Shown here: positions 50,662 through 59,673 of the stretch, piece after piece | Numbering within the stretch: the stretch's first letter is position 1 | Layout of the letters: each line of letters begins with the position of its first letter | Source: Desulfobaccales bacterium | GTDB lineage: Bacteria; Desulfobacterota; Desulfobaccia; Desulfobaccales; 0-14-0-80-60-11 | NCBI GenBank assembly: GCA_041648175.1 | Contig: JBAZPO010000006.1 | Span: 1-64,000, forward strand | DNA length: 64,000 nucleotides | Direction of reading: 5' to 3' | Notes under the pieces: model-generated | Told to the model about the DNA's origin: nothing | Databases searched by the model: none | What the model saw: only the letters and a program-made list of their open reading frames with translations | Position numbers and translations under genes: made by a program

Positions 50662-51954
50662 TCAACTCGGCAGATTTTGGTTGGGAGGAGATGCGCCTTG
50701 GTCCTGGTATTTTTCTTTGATGGCGGTAATCACCTCGTAAATGGCGAAAAAGGCCTCCACCACTTCCGGATCAAAGTGTTTGCCGGCCTGGCCTTTGAGG
50801 TAATCAATGGTCATCTCCTCGGTCCAGGGGCTTTTGTAAACCCGTTGGGAGACCAAAGCGTCGTAGACGTCGGCCAGGGCGACAATGCGGCCGGCAATGG
50901 GTATTTCCTCGCCCTTTTTCCCGGATCCCAAAGGAGGATTCTCCTGGTAAATATCGTCGATTGTACCCGGATATCCCGTGCCGTCCCATTTCTCATGATG
51001 GTTCAGGGCAATTTCCGCGGAGAGGGTATCCAGGTCGGATTCCTTATTGAAAAACAAGCGGGCCCCAAGAATCGTATGATACTTCATGATGCGGAATTCT
51101 TCCGGGTTAAGCGCCGCGGGTTTTTTCAGGATAAGATCGGAAATGGCCACTTTCCCCAAGTCGTGCAACATGGCGGCAATTCTGGTCAAATCTTTGGTAT
51201 GCTTGATTTCGTCTTCGGCCTGGCCCTGCATGAGGGCCCACTGATGATAGACCTCGGCGGCATAGGCCCCCACCCGGTTGGCATGGAGCCCGGTTTCCTT
51301 GGGGTCCCGCAGTTCGCACATCTTGATCATTCTTAAGATCATCTCCCGGGTCATCATGGCCCGCTCGATGGCGGTGGCGGCGTTATCGGCAAAATAACTG
51401 AGCAGCAACTGGTCGCTTGGGGTGAAGCGCGTGGGACCCAGGTCAGCGCCCAGGGGATTGATAATCTGCATCACTCCCACGGTCTTGTTTTGGCTGGTCT
51501 TGAGGGGCAGCGCCAGGATTGATCGCGTCCGGTAATGGGCCTGTTCATCAAAGGCATGATTGAAACGGAATGGCATACTTTCCGGGATTTGATAGACGTC
51601 GTCAATGACCAGGGGCTTGCCGGTGAGGGCCACGTATCCGGCCAGGGAATGGTTATCAATCGGCAGCGTTTGACTGGTATAAATATATTTGTTACTGCTG
51701 GAGTCCCCAAACAGGGTGTCGTTGTGAATGTAATTGAAATTGAGGACGTTGTTTTCGATGAGATAGATGGAACCCGCGTCCGCCCGGGTCAACTCCCGGG
51801 CCTGGAGGAGCACCGCGTCCAACAAGGCGTGGATGTCTTTGATGTGACTAAGCTTCTCGACAATCTGCAAGATTCTGCTGCAGGTATCTCCCTCGGCTTG
51901 ATTTTTCCCGATGTCAGGCTCACCTCTGGGTGGCGCCGGCTCCAAATACATCAT
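50662..51954 (-). CDS. GAF-HD-GYP cyclic di-GMP phosphodiesterase
   Basis: A 430-residue cytoplasmic protein: GAF sensor (about 30-190; DAGSIYLIENNVLNF, SLAGYVALTGKPLVI) and HD-GYP domain (about 200-400). The metal-binding HD is in IAAMLHDLGKVAI, followed by HHEKWDGTGYPG and ADVYDALVSQRVYK. The GYP motif appears as TGYPG, in the functional range. It degrades c-di-GMP, opposing the two cyclases in this window. It may be co-transcribed with the amidohydrolase. Confidence 0.9.
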   Translation of the reverse strand: MMYLEPAPPRGEPDIGKNQAEGDTCSRILQIVEKLSHIKDIHALLDAVLLQARELTRADAGSIYLIENNVLNFNYIHNDTLFGDSSSNKYIYTSQTLPIDNHSLAGYVALTGKPLVIDDVYQIPESMPFRFNHAFDEQAHYRTRSILALPLKTSQNKTVGVMQIINPLGADLGPTRFTPSDQLLLSYFADNAATAIERAMMTREMILRMIKMCELRDPKETGLHANRVGAYAAEVYHQWALMQGQAEDEIKHTKDLTRIAAMLHDLGKVAISDLILKKPAALNPEEFRIMKYHTILGARLFFNKESDLDTLSAEIALNHHEKWDGTGYPGTIDDIYQENPPLGSGKKGEEIPIAGRIVALADVYDALVSQRVYKSPWTEEMTIDYLKGQAGKHFDPEVVEAFFAIYEVITAIKEKYQDQGASPPNQNLPS

Positions 51955-52024
51955 TTACTCCCAGGGCCCAGGTTATCTTTAAGATTACAGAAATTATTCC
52001 GGTAGAATGGCCAGGATACATGGT

Positions 52025-52942
52025 TTATCGGCTAATATCCACCGGCGCGCCAGTTTTTTCTTCCACCGCCCGGACAAAGCGGTTCCAATCGATGATCCTG
52101 GCGAGATTGCGGTCCTGGATTTTCTTCATGGCATACTGGAGCATATCCGGAATCTTTAAGTAAATATCCTCGTGCACTTCCACATAGGTGCGGCCCTTGA
52201 GGAAACCGATTTTCACCGGCTCATAAATCATCTCCACCGACGTGCCCACCGGGGTCATATCGAAGAGCTTTTCAATATCCTCGGGATAATGACGGATACA
52301 GCCGTGGCTGACCAGGCGGCCCACGCCCATGGGGGCATGGGTGCCGTGGAGGCCGTAATGGGACAGGCCCATCCAGCGGTTGCCCACGGGACAATCATCC
52401 CCCGGCGGCATATAGGACATGCCGTATTTGGCCTGGAGCCCCTTGGGAATGCGCCAGCCGGGGTCGACCGCCTTGTTCTGGACCCGGAAGCGCTTGCCGA
52501 TGGGCGTCTTATACTCAAAGACCCCGATGCCGATGGGAAAGGTCCAGACCTCGTGCTTATCGGGGAAAAAACGGTAGCCCCGGAGTTCGGCGACATTGAT
52601 CAGGTAACCGGGAAGATTAGAGACTTGGGGTATGATCCACTGGGTGGGGATGACGATATCGGTTTCCCAGGGCAGATAAAAATGATCCAGGCCGTGGTGG
52701 AATTTGGCCAGTTCCCAGAAGCCCAGGTCATAGTCCCGGGCGATCTTATACAGGTTCTCGTAGCGGACGATGTGATGCGTTTGAGGTTGGCCCACCACGG
52801 TGACGGCGTTAGGGTCCACTCCGGCGCCCTGGGGGAGACGATAGGTGAACGGCCCCGCGCCCCAGGCCGGGGACCCCGCCAGGCACAGCCACCCCACCAG
52901 AATACCGGCGAGAAATCTTAGCAATATCGACATAGTATCCAT
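52025..52942 (-). CDS. L,D-transpeptidase with LysM-like domain
   Basis: An exported ErfK/YbiS-family enzyme of about 305 residues cross-linking peptidoglycan or attaching lipoproteins. Signal peptide (MDTMSILLRFLAGILVGWLC.. to GAG), a LysM-like segment (HHIVRYENLYKIARDYDLGF), then the YkuD domain with catalytic motif HGTHAP...SHGCIRHYPED (catalytic Cys). ATG 52942 or 52933 gives the normal signal peptide; GTG 52984 would add 14 residues without support. Confidence 0.9.
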   Translation of the reverse strand: MDTMSILLRFLAGILVGWLCLAGSPAWGAGPFTYRLPQGAGVDPNAVTVVGQPQTHHIVRYENLYKIARDYDLGFWELAKFHHGLDHFYLPWETDIVIPTQWIIPQVSNLPGYLINVAELRGYRFFPDKHEVWTFPIGIGVFEYKTPIGKRFRVQNKAVDPGWRIPKGLQAKYGMSYMPPGDDCPVGNRWMGLSHYGLHGTHAPMGVGRLVSHGCIRHYPEDIEKLFDMTPVGTSVEMIYEPVKIGFLKGRTYVEVHEDIYLKIPDMLQYAMKKIQDRNLARIIDWNRFVRAVEEKTGAPVDISR

Positions 52943-53084
52943 TCTATCGGAAAACGGCGCTGCCAACACAAGTAAATTAATCACTTTGGGAGGCGCTTCA
53001 ATACATTGTAAGAAATAATCGGGGTTTTTCGAGGGCTTACGTTCGAAGAAATGCCTTGCGCCTGCAAATGTTTAGCGCCATAGT

Positions 53085-53930
53085 ATGAGTATGATTTTAG
53101 ATGCTCACACCCATGTTTTTCCTGATGAAGTCTGCCGCCGCCGGGAGGATTTCTTTGCCGACGAGCCGGCCTTTCGCCTGCTCTATGATTCGCCGAAGTC
53201 CAAGCTGGTGGGGCCTGAAGAGATGGTGGGGGCCATGGCTGAGGCGGGCGTTGACGCCGCGGTGGTCATGGGCTTTCCCTGGCGGGCCGAACGCCTCTGG
53301 CGCCGCCAACACGAAGTGATCCTCGAGGCCATGCGCCGCTTTCCCCGGGCGCTGGTCGGCTTTTGCGCGGTGCACGTAATGGAGCCCGGCGCCCCCCGGG
53401 AGGTGGAGCGCTGTCTGGCCGCGGGTTTCCGGGGCGTGGGCGAGCTGGCCTGGTATGAAGCCGACCTGGGCGAGGACCTGACCACGGTCCTGGCCCCCAT
53501 CGCCGAACTCTGCCAGCATTACCGGGCGCCGCTGCTCCTGCACACCAACGACCCGGTAGGCCCCCGCTATCCGGGCAAAGCCGCGCTGTCGCTCCCGGCC
53601 CTTTACGCGGCCATCAAGGCCTTTCCGGAAGTCGACTGGATTTTGGCCCACTGGGGCGGCGGCCTGCCCTTTTATGGCCTGATGAAAAAAGAAGGCCCCG
53701 AGGTCCTGAAGCGGGTCTATTTCGACACCGCAGCCTCCCCCTACCTCTACCGGCCGGAGATTTACCGCTTGGCCGCCGAGATGGTGGGCCCGGAAAAAAT
53801 CCTCTTCGGCAGCGACTATCCTCTGCTGCCGGTCAGCCGTTACCTGAAAGAGCTTGAGGCCGCCAACCTGCCGGAGGAGTGGCGGGAGATGATTTTGGGG
53901 AAGAATCTGGCGAAGTTGCTGGATTGGTGA
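53085..53930 (+). CDS. Amidohydrolase 2 family metal-dependent hydrolase
   Basis: A 281-residue TIM-barrel of the ACMSD/amidohydrolase 2 type. The N-terminal DAHTHVFP supplies two metal ligands, LLLHTNDPVG and LAHWGGGLPF the middle ones, and FGSDYPLLP the closing aspartate. Substrate unknown; decarboxylase or hydrolase activity is possible. Monocistronic. Confidence 0.85.
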   Translation: MSMILDAHTHVFPDEVCRRREDFFADEPAFRLLYDSPKSKLVGPEEMVGAMAEAGVDAAVVMGFPWRAERLWRRQHEVILEAMRRFPRALVGFCAVHVMEPGAPREVERCLAAGFRGVGELAWYEADLGEDLTTVLAPIAELCQHYRAPLLLHTNDPVGPRYPGKAALSLPALYAAIKAFPEVDWILAHWGGGLPFYGLMKKEGPEVLKRVYFDTAASPYLYRPEIYRLAAEMVGPEKILFGSDYPLLPVSRYLKELEAANLPEEWREMILGKNLAKLLDW

Positions 53931-54043
53931 TTTTAGCGGTCAGCTGACAGCTTAACAGCTTTTAATTTAGATAGAGCAATATATTTTCTAATTTAATTTG
54001 TTTTCTTGACAAAATTACCCTGAAACTACACGGGAGGTGGAAA

Positions 54044-54988
54044 ATGGCTAAGAAAGTTTCTATAATAAACTTCAAAGGTGGCGTTGGTAAAACTACTCTT
54101 AGTCTTCATCTTTCGACCTATCTTGCCAGGGAAAATCGAGTTCTTGTAATAGACGTTGATCATCAGTCAAGTCTATCAATTGTGATGCTTGGCGGCAAAT
54201 TGTGGGAGCGATGTTCAAATGATAGGGAAACAATTAATAGAATTTTTGAGTCTTTTTGTAATCGTAATGTTCAAATGCCAGGACATGAAATAATTTCTTC
54301 AAACCCATTTCATGCTAGATCACGTAGATATGACTATTACCCTAATTTAGATTTAGTTCCTGCTCAGTTTGAATTAGATGATACGGAGATAGAACTAGCT
54401 TCTACTACGATAGGTGGACCTACGCTTTCGGAATGGGAAAAACGAACACTTCTGGCTTCTTGGCTTGATGCAGTCGACGCTGATGAAAACTATGACTATA
54501 TTATATATGACTGTCCGCCAGCAACGAAGCTGGTTAGCCAGAACGCGTTAGCAGCAAGCGACTGCTTCATAATACCAGTGATTCCTGATGAAATGTCAAC
54601 ACGTGGAGTTACTCATTTTTTGAACCTTGTAAGAAACAAAATTGACGCTAAACTCAAATTTCTACACGACGCCGCAAGTATTTCTGTTCAAGATACACCA
54701 AAATCATATGTTGCAGACACAAAAGCAGCATGCATTGTCCCATTCATGGCAAAAACTGCTGGCGCAGCGCATTCGGGTCTCACAAACCTTCATACAAGGA
54801 AAATCAGAGAGCTCCGAAGGCAATGGGGGGATTTAGTGCTCAAGCCTATTGTTAAAAACTTGTCCGGGGTACCTGAAAGCATAGACTTGGGATGGCCTGT
54901 CTGGCATTCAGGAGCCCCTAATGCCTCTCAAGACGTAATAAATATGATGAAATCCGTTTGTAGAGAAATCACCGAAAATAGGATTTGA
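54044..54988 (+). CDS. ParA/MinD-type ATPase of an AT-rich gene pair
   Basis: A 314-residue ATPase with deviant Walker A FKGGVGKTT at 11-18, DVDHQSSLS (A-prime) and the YDYIIYDCPPATKL Walker B. About 45 extra residues between motifs and a distinct C-terminus separate it from chromosomal ParA/Soj. A DNA-site partner ParB is absent; instead a small protein follows after 3 bases. Strongly AT-rich compared with both flanks, and its codon use differs, pointing to transfer from a plasmid or phage. GGGAGGTGG at 54032. Confidence 0.88.
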   Translation: MAKKVSIINFKGGVGKTTLSLHLSTYLARENRVLVIDVDHQSSLSIVMLGGKLWERCSNDRETINRIFESFCNRNVQMPGHEIISSNPFHARSRRYDYYPNLDLVPAQFELDDTEIELASTTIGGPTLSEWEKRTLLASWLDAVDADENYDYIIYDCPPATKLVSQNALAASDCFIIPVIPDEMSTRGVTHFLNLVRNKIDAKLKFLHDAASISVQDTPKSYVADTKAACIVPFMAKTAGAAHSGLTNLHTRKIRELRRQWGDLVLKPIVKNLSGVPESIDLGWPVWHSGAPNASQDVINMMKSVCREITENRI

Positions 54989-54991
54989 GAA

Positions 54992-55465
54992 ATGAAAAAT
55001 TCAACTGCAGAGACAAGCTCCTGCGATCACTCAGCTTTTAAGAAGTTATTAAAAATTCTTAAACTAAACTTTGAGTATCTGGAAAGGGCCAACGCTGACC
55101 AGAACTTGCTCGCTGTCTATGGTACGTTGTTGGAATATTTAGGCAACATCAAATATCAAGACCTTATCAACTTTCTATCTCGGAAACAAGATAGAACCCT
55201 GTTCGGTCAGCAACTACGAACTGAACTGTCCGAACAGGAGATATCAAGATTAAGCCTGGATGATATCAATAGCATTATCCACGACAGAGAAAACACTAGA
55301 AAGGACCTGGAGCGTATAGCTATTCTACGTTTTGGGATGACTAAGGGAGAAACATCCAAAATTAAGAACAAAGAAATCCTGATTGAAAGGCTACAGGCTC
55401 TGATTGACAATGAGAGAACACATGAGTCTATCAGTAGACAAGCAGGCAAAAATCAAACAACGTGA
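54992..55465 (+). CDS. Unknown partner of the ParA-like gene
   Basis: A 157-residue, mostly helical, charged protein starting 3 bases after the ParA-like stop (AGAA before the ATG). Residues 15-60 and 95-150 look like coiled or helical bundles (ENTRKDLERIAILRFGMTKGE near 105). No family recognised. By position it may be the regulator, adaptor or cargo of the ATPase. AT-rich like its neighbour. Confidence 0.7.
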   Translation: MKNSTAETSSCDHSAFKKLLKILKLNFEYLERANADQNLLAVYGTLLEYLGNIKYQDLINFLSRKQDRTLFGQQLRTELSEQEISRLSLDDINSIIHDRENTRKDLERIAILRFGMTKGETSKIKNKEILIERLQALIDNERTHESISRQAGKNQTT

Positions 55466-55473
55466 TTATTCTA

Positions 55474-55622
55474 GTTCCCAAGCTGAGCTTGGGAACCAAA
55501 ATGATGGCAAAGCTTTGCTGTGCTCATTAATCCCATAGGTTAGTCAGTAGGCACAATGAATTTTATCGAGCCCAAGCTCAGCTTGGGCCATGATATCGTT
55601 CCCAAGTGCAACTTGGGAACGA
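55474..55622. repeat. Cluster of CCCAAGYT / RCTTGGG palindromes
   Basis: Three palindromes: GTTCCCAAGCTGAGCTTGGG (55474 onwards), GCCCAAGCTCAGCTTGGGC (55570-55588), CGTTCCCAAGTGCAACTTGG (55598 onwards). The last recurs at 56645-56674. Fills the 215-base gap before the ferredoxin-cyclase gene. Confidence 0.75.
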
Positions 55623-55680
55623 GGTTTAAAACGAGTTACGACGCAGAGGCGACCCATTCTATAACCCCTAAGGGATTCAT

Positions 55681-56607
55681 ATGCCTCACATTAAATTTTT
55701 GCCGGATGACCAGGAAGTTGAGGTGCACGAAGGTGAGACGATTCTCCTGGCCGGGCTGCGGGGCAACATCCCCCATGCCCACCTGTGCGGGGGCAGCGCC
55801 CGGTGCTCCACCTGCCGGGTGATTGTTCTGGAGGGGCTGGAGAATTGTGCGCCGCGTAATGCCGAAGAGCAGGCCATTGCAGATATGTTGAAGTTTGACC
55901 CGAGGGTTCGTCTGGCCTGTCAGACCGTGGTCACGGGGGATGTCAAACTTCGCCGGGTGGTAACCGATGTTTTGGAAGATGTGGATTTAACCAGTCTCTA
56001 TGTTAAGGGGGTTGAGCCGTGTTCAGTCGGGGTCGAGAAGTATGTCTTGATCCTTTTTGCTGATATTCAAGGCTTCACGCCATTTGCTGAGAGCCTGCTG
56101 TCTTATGATGTCATTCATGCCCTGAACCTCTACTTCCAGAAAGTGGGTGAAGTGATCGGACGCCATGGCGGGGTTATTAACAACTACATGGGGGATGGTT
56201 TTATGGCGCTCTTTGAAGCCGATGACCCGGCTGAGGGCGCTCTGCGGGCGGTCACCGCGGGACTGGATATGTTAGAGGCCGTCTTTAAGCTCAAGCCTTA
56301 TTTCGAGGAAATCTATCATAAGAGTTTTCAGATCCGGATAGGGTTGCACTTTGGACAGGTGGTGGCAGGGAAACTTGGCTCTCCGGGGAATAGAAAGATG
56401 ACGGTCATCGGGGATACGGTGAACCTGGCCAGCCGGATCGAAGCCGCCAACAAGCAAGCCGGCACCCAATTTCTCATCTCTGACGCTATGTATGCCCTGG
56501 TGAAAAAGGAGATTCAGGTTGGCCGGCGGGTCCGCCTTACCCTCCCCGGTAAAACCGGCAGATACAACCTCTATGAAGTCGTTGGCTTGATGAATGCGAA
56601 CTCCTGA
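55681..56607 (+). CDS. Ferredoxin-adenylate/guanylate cyclase fusion
   Basis: A 308-residue fusion. Residues 1-95 are a plant-type [2Fe-2S] ferredoxin with ligands C36, C42, C45 and C80 (CGGSARCSTC...LACQ). Residues about 118-300 are a class III nucleotide cyclase: metal-binding D128 (FADIQGFT) and D172 (NYMGDGFMA), and the transition-state Asn248 and Arg252 (GDTVNLASRIEA). Redox state of the cluster could gate cAMP synthesis. The ATG is preceded by AAGGGATTC. Flanked on both sides by the CCCAAG palindromes. Confidence 0.9.
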   Translation: MPHIKFLPDDQEVEVHEGETILLAGLRGNIPHAHLCGGSARCSTCRVIVLEGLENCAPRNAEEQAIADMLKFDPRVRLACQTVVTGDVKLRRVVTDVLEDVDLTSLYVKGVEPCSVGVEKYVLILFADIQGFTPFAESLLSYDVIHALNLYFQKVGEVIGRHGGVINNYMGDGFMALFEADDPAEGALRAVTAGLDMLEAVFKLKPYFEEIYHKSFQIRIGLHFGQVVAGKLGSPGNRKMTVIGDTVNLASRIEAANKQAGTQFLISDAMYALVKKEIQVGRRVRLTLPGKTGRYNLYEVVGLMNANS

Positions 56608-56645
56608 ACTCAAAAGGGCAATATCTGCTCAAGCTGGCTTTTAAC

Positions 56646-56698
56646 TCGTTCCCAAGTGCAACTTGGGAACGAGTTAAAAATACGCCTTGGGAACGAGG
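56646..56698. repeat. CCCAAGTGCAACTTGGG palindrome pair
   Basis: Same palindrome as at 55598-55622, followed by a half-site CCTTGGGAACGAGG at 56685-56698. Confidence 0.7.
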
Positions 56699-56741
56699 TA
56701 AAAGTCCTAACATCCTAATCACTTCGCACTTCCCGGATACC

Positions 56742-57980
56742 ATGCCGTTTGACTTTAACCTGACCGAAGCTCAACAACAGCGCCTGCTGCAGGTGGCCGC
56801 CGGGGCTTGTTACCTTTTAATCGCCTGCTATGGCGGCTTTATCCTTTATTTGGTGAGCGGATTTTGGACCACACCCGGCTGGTTTTATCGCACCGGCATT
56901 CCCGCGGGAGCCGATTTTTTGCAGATCTGGGCGGCATCGTCGTTGGCCCTGGGCGGCCACCCCACCTGGATTTATAACCCGGCTGTCCTCAAGACCGCGG
57001 AGACCGCCATTGTGGGGGGCACATTTACCGGCTATCTCCCCTGGCATTACCCGCCGTCGTTTTTATTCCTGGCCCTGCCCACCGCACTCCTGCCCTATCC
57101 GGCCGCCCTGTTGATCTGGCTGCTCGTGCCCTTAGGCGGGCTCGTGCTCCTGGTCTCCCGCCTGGCGCCGCATCCCCTGGCCTGGAAGTTGGCCCTGGCG
57201 TTTCCGGCCATCCCGTTGAACCTGTTTTACGGCCAGGGGGCTTTTCTGATCACCTGGCTCCTGGGAGCCGGGCTACTGTGGCTTAAGACCTGGCCCGTGG
57301 GCAGTGGCATTCTCTTTGCCCTCATCCTCAATTACAAACCGCACCTGGGATTATTAGTCATGGTGGCCCTGCTCTGCGGCCGCTGCTGGCGGGCGTTAGG
57401 GGCGCTCGTTATCACCACGGCCGCCCTGATGCTGGCCAGCGCCTTAGCCTTCGGCCTCGATACCTGGCTGGCCTTCTTCAAAAATCTCAGTTTTGCGAGC
57501 CTGAAACTCAGGGATGAAGCCATTTTGTGGGATAGGATGCCCACGGTGTTTGCGGCCATCCGGCTCCTGGGCGGCAGCGCCCGGCTGGCCTTGGCCGCAC
57601 AACTTCTGGTCACCGGCGGGACGGTGGCCCTGGTCGCCTGGGTCTGGCGCCGCGCTTTACCCTTGGCGGTGCGGGGGGCGGTGCTCGTGTTGGGCACCTT
57701 GCTGATCAATCCCTATGCCTTCGACTACGACCTGACCCTGCTGGTGCTGCCGCTGGCCTGGTTCGGCTGGGAAATTTTTCAGAAAAATGACGGGATTGGC
57801 GATATACTCATATTTGCCCTGGTCTACCTCAGCCCCGTGCTCACCCTGTATCCGGTGCAGGTCGCGAAGTTTAATCCCGAGCCCCTGCTGATCGCCGTAT
57901 TTATGCTCGTTATAGCTTACCGGGGCCTCCGGCAGGCTCCCGGGCTTGAGGCCGGCGCAAAGACTGTTACGCCTGGGTAG
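56742..57980 (+). CDS. GT87-like membrane glycosyltransferase (DUF2029)
   Basis: A 412-residue polytopic protein with about ten hydrophobic segments. The luminal loop GADFLQIWAASSLALGGHP and WHYPPSFLFLALP following the second span are the GT87 (polyprenyl-phosphate mannose/arabinose transferase) signature, with the acidic D54 as probable catalytic residue. Cell-envelope glycan assembly is likely; the sugar and acceptor are unknown. No operon partner. Confidence 0.8.
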   Translation: MPFDFNLTEAQQQRLLQVAAGACYLLIACYGGFILYLVSGFWTTPGWFYRTGIPAGADFLQIWAASSLALGGHPTWIYNPAVLKTAETAIVGGTFTGYLPWHYPPSFLFLALPTALLPYPAALLIWLLVPLGGLVLLVSRLAPHPLAWKLALAFPAIPLNLFYGQGAFLITWLLGAGLLWLKTWPVGSGILFALILNYKPHLGLLVMVALLCGRCWRALGALVITTAALMLASALAFGLDTWLAFFKNLSFASLKLRDEAILWDRMPTVFAAIRLLGGSARLALAAQLLVTGGTVALVAWVWRRALPLAVRGAVLVLGTLLINPYAFDYDLTLLVLPLAWFGWEIFQKNDGIGDILIFALVYLSPVLTLYPVQVAKFNPEPLLIAVFMLVIAYRGLRQAPGLEAGAKTVTPG

Positions 57981-58053
57981 ATTTTTTTGATATCGTAAAA
58001 AGATACCTCCTATACCTAGATATTGATTTATCCTCAATCTAAAGGAACTTATT

Positions 58054-59673
58054 TTGGATCATACCTCAGACATTCTGGTAATTGGCTCAGGTCTTGCAGG
58101 ATTAGGTTATGCCCTGAAGGTGGCGGATTTCGCCCGGGTCAACCTGATAACCAAAAAAGGCCTGACGGAAACTTCCACCAGCAAGGCCCAGGGTGGTATT
58201 GCCGCGGTGTTGGGACCCGATGACCGCTTCGAGTACCACATAAAGGACACCCTCACCGTGGGCGAAGGCCTGTCCCACCCGGATATCGTGGAGTTGGTGG
58301 TCCGGCAAGGCCCGGCGCGCATCCGGGAGCTGGTGGAAATGGGGGCCCATTTCGATCATGGCAAAGACAACGGCTACGATTTGGGCCGGGAAGGCGGCCA
58401 TTCCCACCGCCGGGTGATTCATGCCCAGGACATGACCGGGGCCGAAGTGGAGCGCATCCTCTCGGAAAAAGTCCTGGCCCACCCCAACATCCGGGTTTTT
58501 GAACATCACATGGGGGTGGACCTGATCACCCGCCAGCGCCTGGTGCGCCGGGGCGCGGTGGTGGCCAACACCGAGGAATCTTGTCTGGGAGCCTATGTTC
58601 TGAACACCATGACCGGAGAAGTTGACACGTTTATGGCCGCCATCACCCTGTTAGCCACCGGGGGGGTGGGCAAGGTCTATCTCTATACCAGCAACCCGGA
58701 TATCGCCACCGGAGACGGCATCTCCATGGCCTATCGGGCCGGAGCCTGGATCGGCAACATGGAATTTGTGCAATTTCATCCCACCTGCCTCTATCATCCC
58801 GCGGCCAAGAACTTCCTCATTTCCGAGGCGCTCCGGGGCGAAGGGGCCACCCTCATCGATCAGGCGGGCAAGGCCTTCATGGAGAAGTACCATCCCCTGA
58901 AGGACCTGGCGCCCCGGGACACGGTGGCCCGGGCTATCGACCTGGAAATGAAAAAAACCGGCGCGGACTGTGTCTACCTGGATATCAGCCACAAGCCGGC
59001 AGATTTCGTTAAAAGCCGCTTTCCCAACATCTACCATGAATGCGAGAAGTTCGGCATCGATCTCACCAAAGAGCCCATCCCGGTGGTGCCCGCGGCCCAT
59101 TATATGTGCGGCGGAGTGGCGACGGACGCCTGGGGCCGCACGACCATCTCCAACCTGTTTGCGGTAGGGGAGGTGTCCATGACCGGCCTCCACGGCGCCA
59201 ACCGCCTGGCCAGCAACTCACTCCTGGAGGCCCTGGTCTTTTCCCACCAGGCGGCCCAGGTAGCCCAAGAGACGCTGCCCGATCTTCTGGCCAAACCCGC
59301 GGCGCCGGCGCCGGAATGGAACCCCTTCGGGGCCACCGACAGCGAAGAAGCCGTGGTGGTGTCCCACAACTGGGACGAAATCCGGCGATTTATGTGGAAC
59401 TACGTGGGCATCGTCCGCACCGACCGGCGGCTGCTGAGGGCGCAACACCGGATCGACCTGATCCAGCAGGAGATTCAGGAGTACTACTGGAACTTTATCA
59501 TCACCAGCGATCTTTTAGAGTTGCGCAATATCGCCACGGTGGCCGACCTCATTATCCGCATGGCCTTAAGCCGCAAAGAGAGCCGCGGCTTGCACTACAA
59601 CCTGGATTACCCCCAGATTGATGATGAAAATTTTCATAAGGATACGGTGATTTCCTCTGAAGGCTGGCATTGA
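58054..59673 (+). CDS. nadB: L-aspartate oxidase
   Basis: Oxidises L-aspartate to iminoaspartate with FAD in NAD synthesis; anaerobically fumarate can be the acceptor. FAD-binding ILVIGSGLAGLGYALK, TSTSKAQGGIA, GHSHRRVIHAQD, the catalytic AHYMCGGVATD region and LHGANRLASNSLLE are present. 539 residues. TTG start at 58054 with AAAGGA 7 bases earlier. Its stop overlaps the start region of the downstream response regulator. Confidence 0.95.
   Translation: MDHTSDILVIGSGLAGLGYALKVADFARVNLITKKGLTETSTSKAQGGIAAVLGPDDRFEYHIKDTLTVGEGLSHPDIVELVVRQGPARIRELVEMGAHFDHGKDNGYDLGREGGHSHRRVIHAQDMTGAEVERILSEKVLAHPNIRVFEHHMGVDLITRQRLVRRGAVVANTEESCLGAYVLNTMTGEVDTFMAAITLLATGGVGKVYLYTSNPDIATGDGISMAYRAGAWIGNMEFVQFHPTCLYHPAAKNFLISEALRGEGATLIDQAGKAFMEKYHPLKDLAPRDTVARAIDLEMKKTGADCVYLDISHKPADFVKSRFPNIYHECEKFGIDLTKEPIPVVPAAHYMCGGVATDAWGRTTISNLFAVGEVSMTGLHGANRLASNSLLEALVFSHQAAQVAQETLPDLLAKPAAPAPEWNPFGATDSEEAVVVSHNWDEIRRFMWNYVGIVRTDRRLLRAQHRIDLIQQEIQEYYWNFIITSDLLELRNIATVADLIIRMALSRKESRGLHYNLDYPQIDDENFHKDTVISSEGWH

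Noticed and set aside
55556..55822. 88-residue frame overlapping the start of the ferredoxin-cyclase gene
   Set aside because: It covers palindromic repeats and the wrong frame of the ferredoxin domain.
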